Program-made: the position numbers and the translations under genes | Source of the DNA: JALOOX01 sp964557955 | GTDB lineage: Bacteria > Desulfobacterota > Syntrophobacteria > Syntrophobacterales > Syntrophobacteraceae | Direction: 5' to 3' | DNA length: 64,000 bases | Assembly (NCBI GenBank): GCA_964557955.1 | Contig: CAZLCS010000026.1 | Span: 14,411 to 78,410 of the forward strand | The notes under the pieces: generated by a model | What the model was told of the DNA's origin: nothing | Seen by the model: only the letters and a program-made list of their open reading frames with translations | The model's database searches: none | Shown: piece after piece, positions 63,943 to 64,000 of the stretch | How positions within the stretch are numbered: position 1 is the first letter of the stretch | Layout of the letters: every line of letters begins with the position of its first letter

Positions 63943-64000
63943 AATGCATATTAACAGCGGGCTGAGAATCAGCCATTTTCATCGGTGAGAAAGTGAGCCA

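Overview
The window looks like a chromosomal segment of an anaerobic, Gram-negative member of the Desulfobacterota (former Deltaproteobacteria), most like the Syntrophobacterales. The evidence is outer-membrane genes (lpxC, a phospholipid-transport mla set, a Braun-type lipoprotein with an L,D-transpeptidase), a NifA-type sigma-54 activator beside glnA/glnB/glnD, and a selenocysteine formate dehydrogenase of the NAD-linked or bifurcating type. The assignment rests on gene content and protein style only, since no search could be run.

Region 1 (1-22.8 kb) is a compact housekeeping stretch. It holds nitrogen control (glnA partial, glnD, glnB, nadE, NifA-like regulator), a gamma-carbonic-anhydrase-like protein, threonine synthase, lpxC, argS, a SPOR protein, uvrB, a 5-formyl-THF cyclo-ligase-like protein, an L,D-transpeptidase next to an Lpp-like lipoprotein, the STAS-mlaF-mlaE-mlaD operon and a DUF3795/DUF3786 protein.

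Region 2 (22.8-34.8 kb) is accessory and partly decayed. It has a hicB with a double-frameshifted hicA, a serine-resolvase pseudogene ending inside a small inverted-repeat element, a secreted kelch/fibronectin protein, a giant membrane patatin whose catalytic residues are split by a multi-span membrane insert, an AbrB-Doc toxin-antitoxin pair between ~70 bp direct repeats, and a tRNA-Thr(CGT) followed by a broken tyrosine integrase.

Region 3 (34.8-49.3 kb) is a nucleic-acid-processing island: SWIM zinc-finger, SNF2 and TPR genes; a GC-rich RecQ + DUF488 + DUF488 cassette; and an SbcD/SbcC-like (YhaO/YhaN-like) pair. A MITE-like element separates the first two cassettes. Its position beside an integrase remnant suggests a defence or repair island.

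Region 4 (49.4-64 kb) holds the formate dehydrogenase pair with an in-frame UGA and a clear bacterial SECIS hairpin, then a SYLF lipid-binding protein, an HDOD-histidine kinase fusion, a membrane glycosyltransferase-like protein, an alpha/beta hydrolase, two small linked unknowns, an FKBP isomerase, and a cluster of a coiled-coil protein, a tandem E1-like (ThiF) enzyme and an unknown 128-residue protein. The tandem E1 cluster and the RecQ/DUF488 cassette are the best candidates for poorly described systems.
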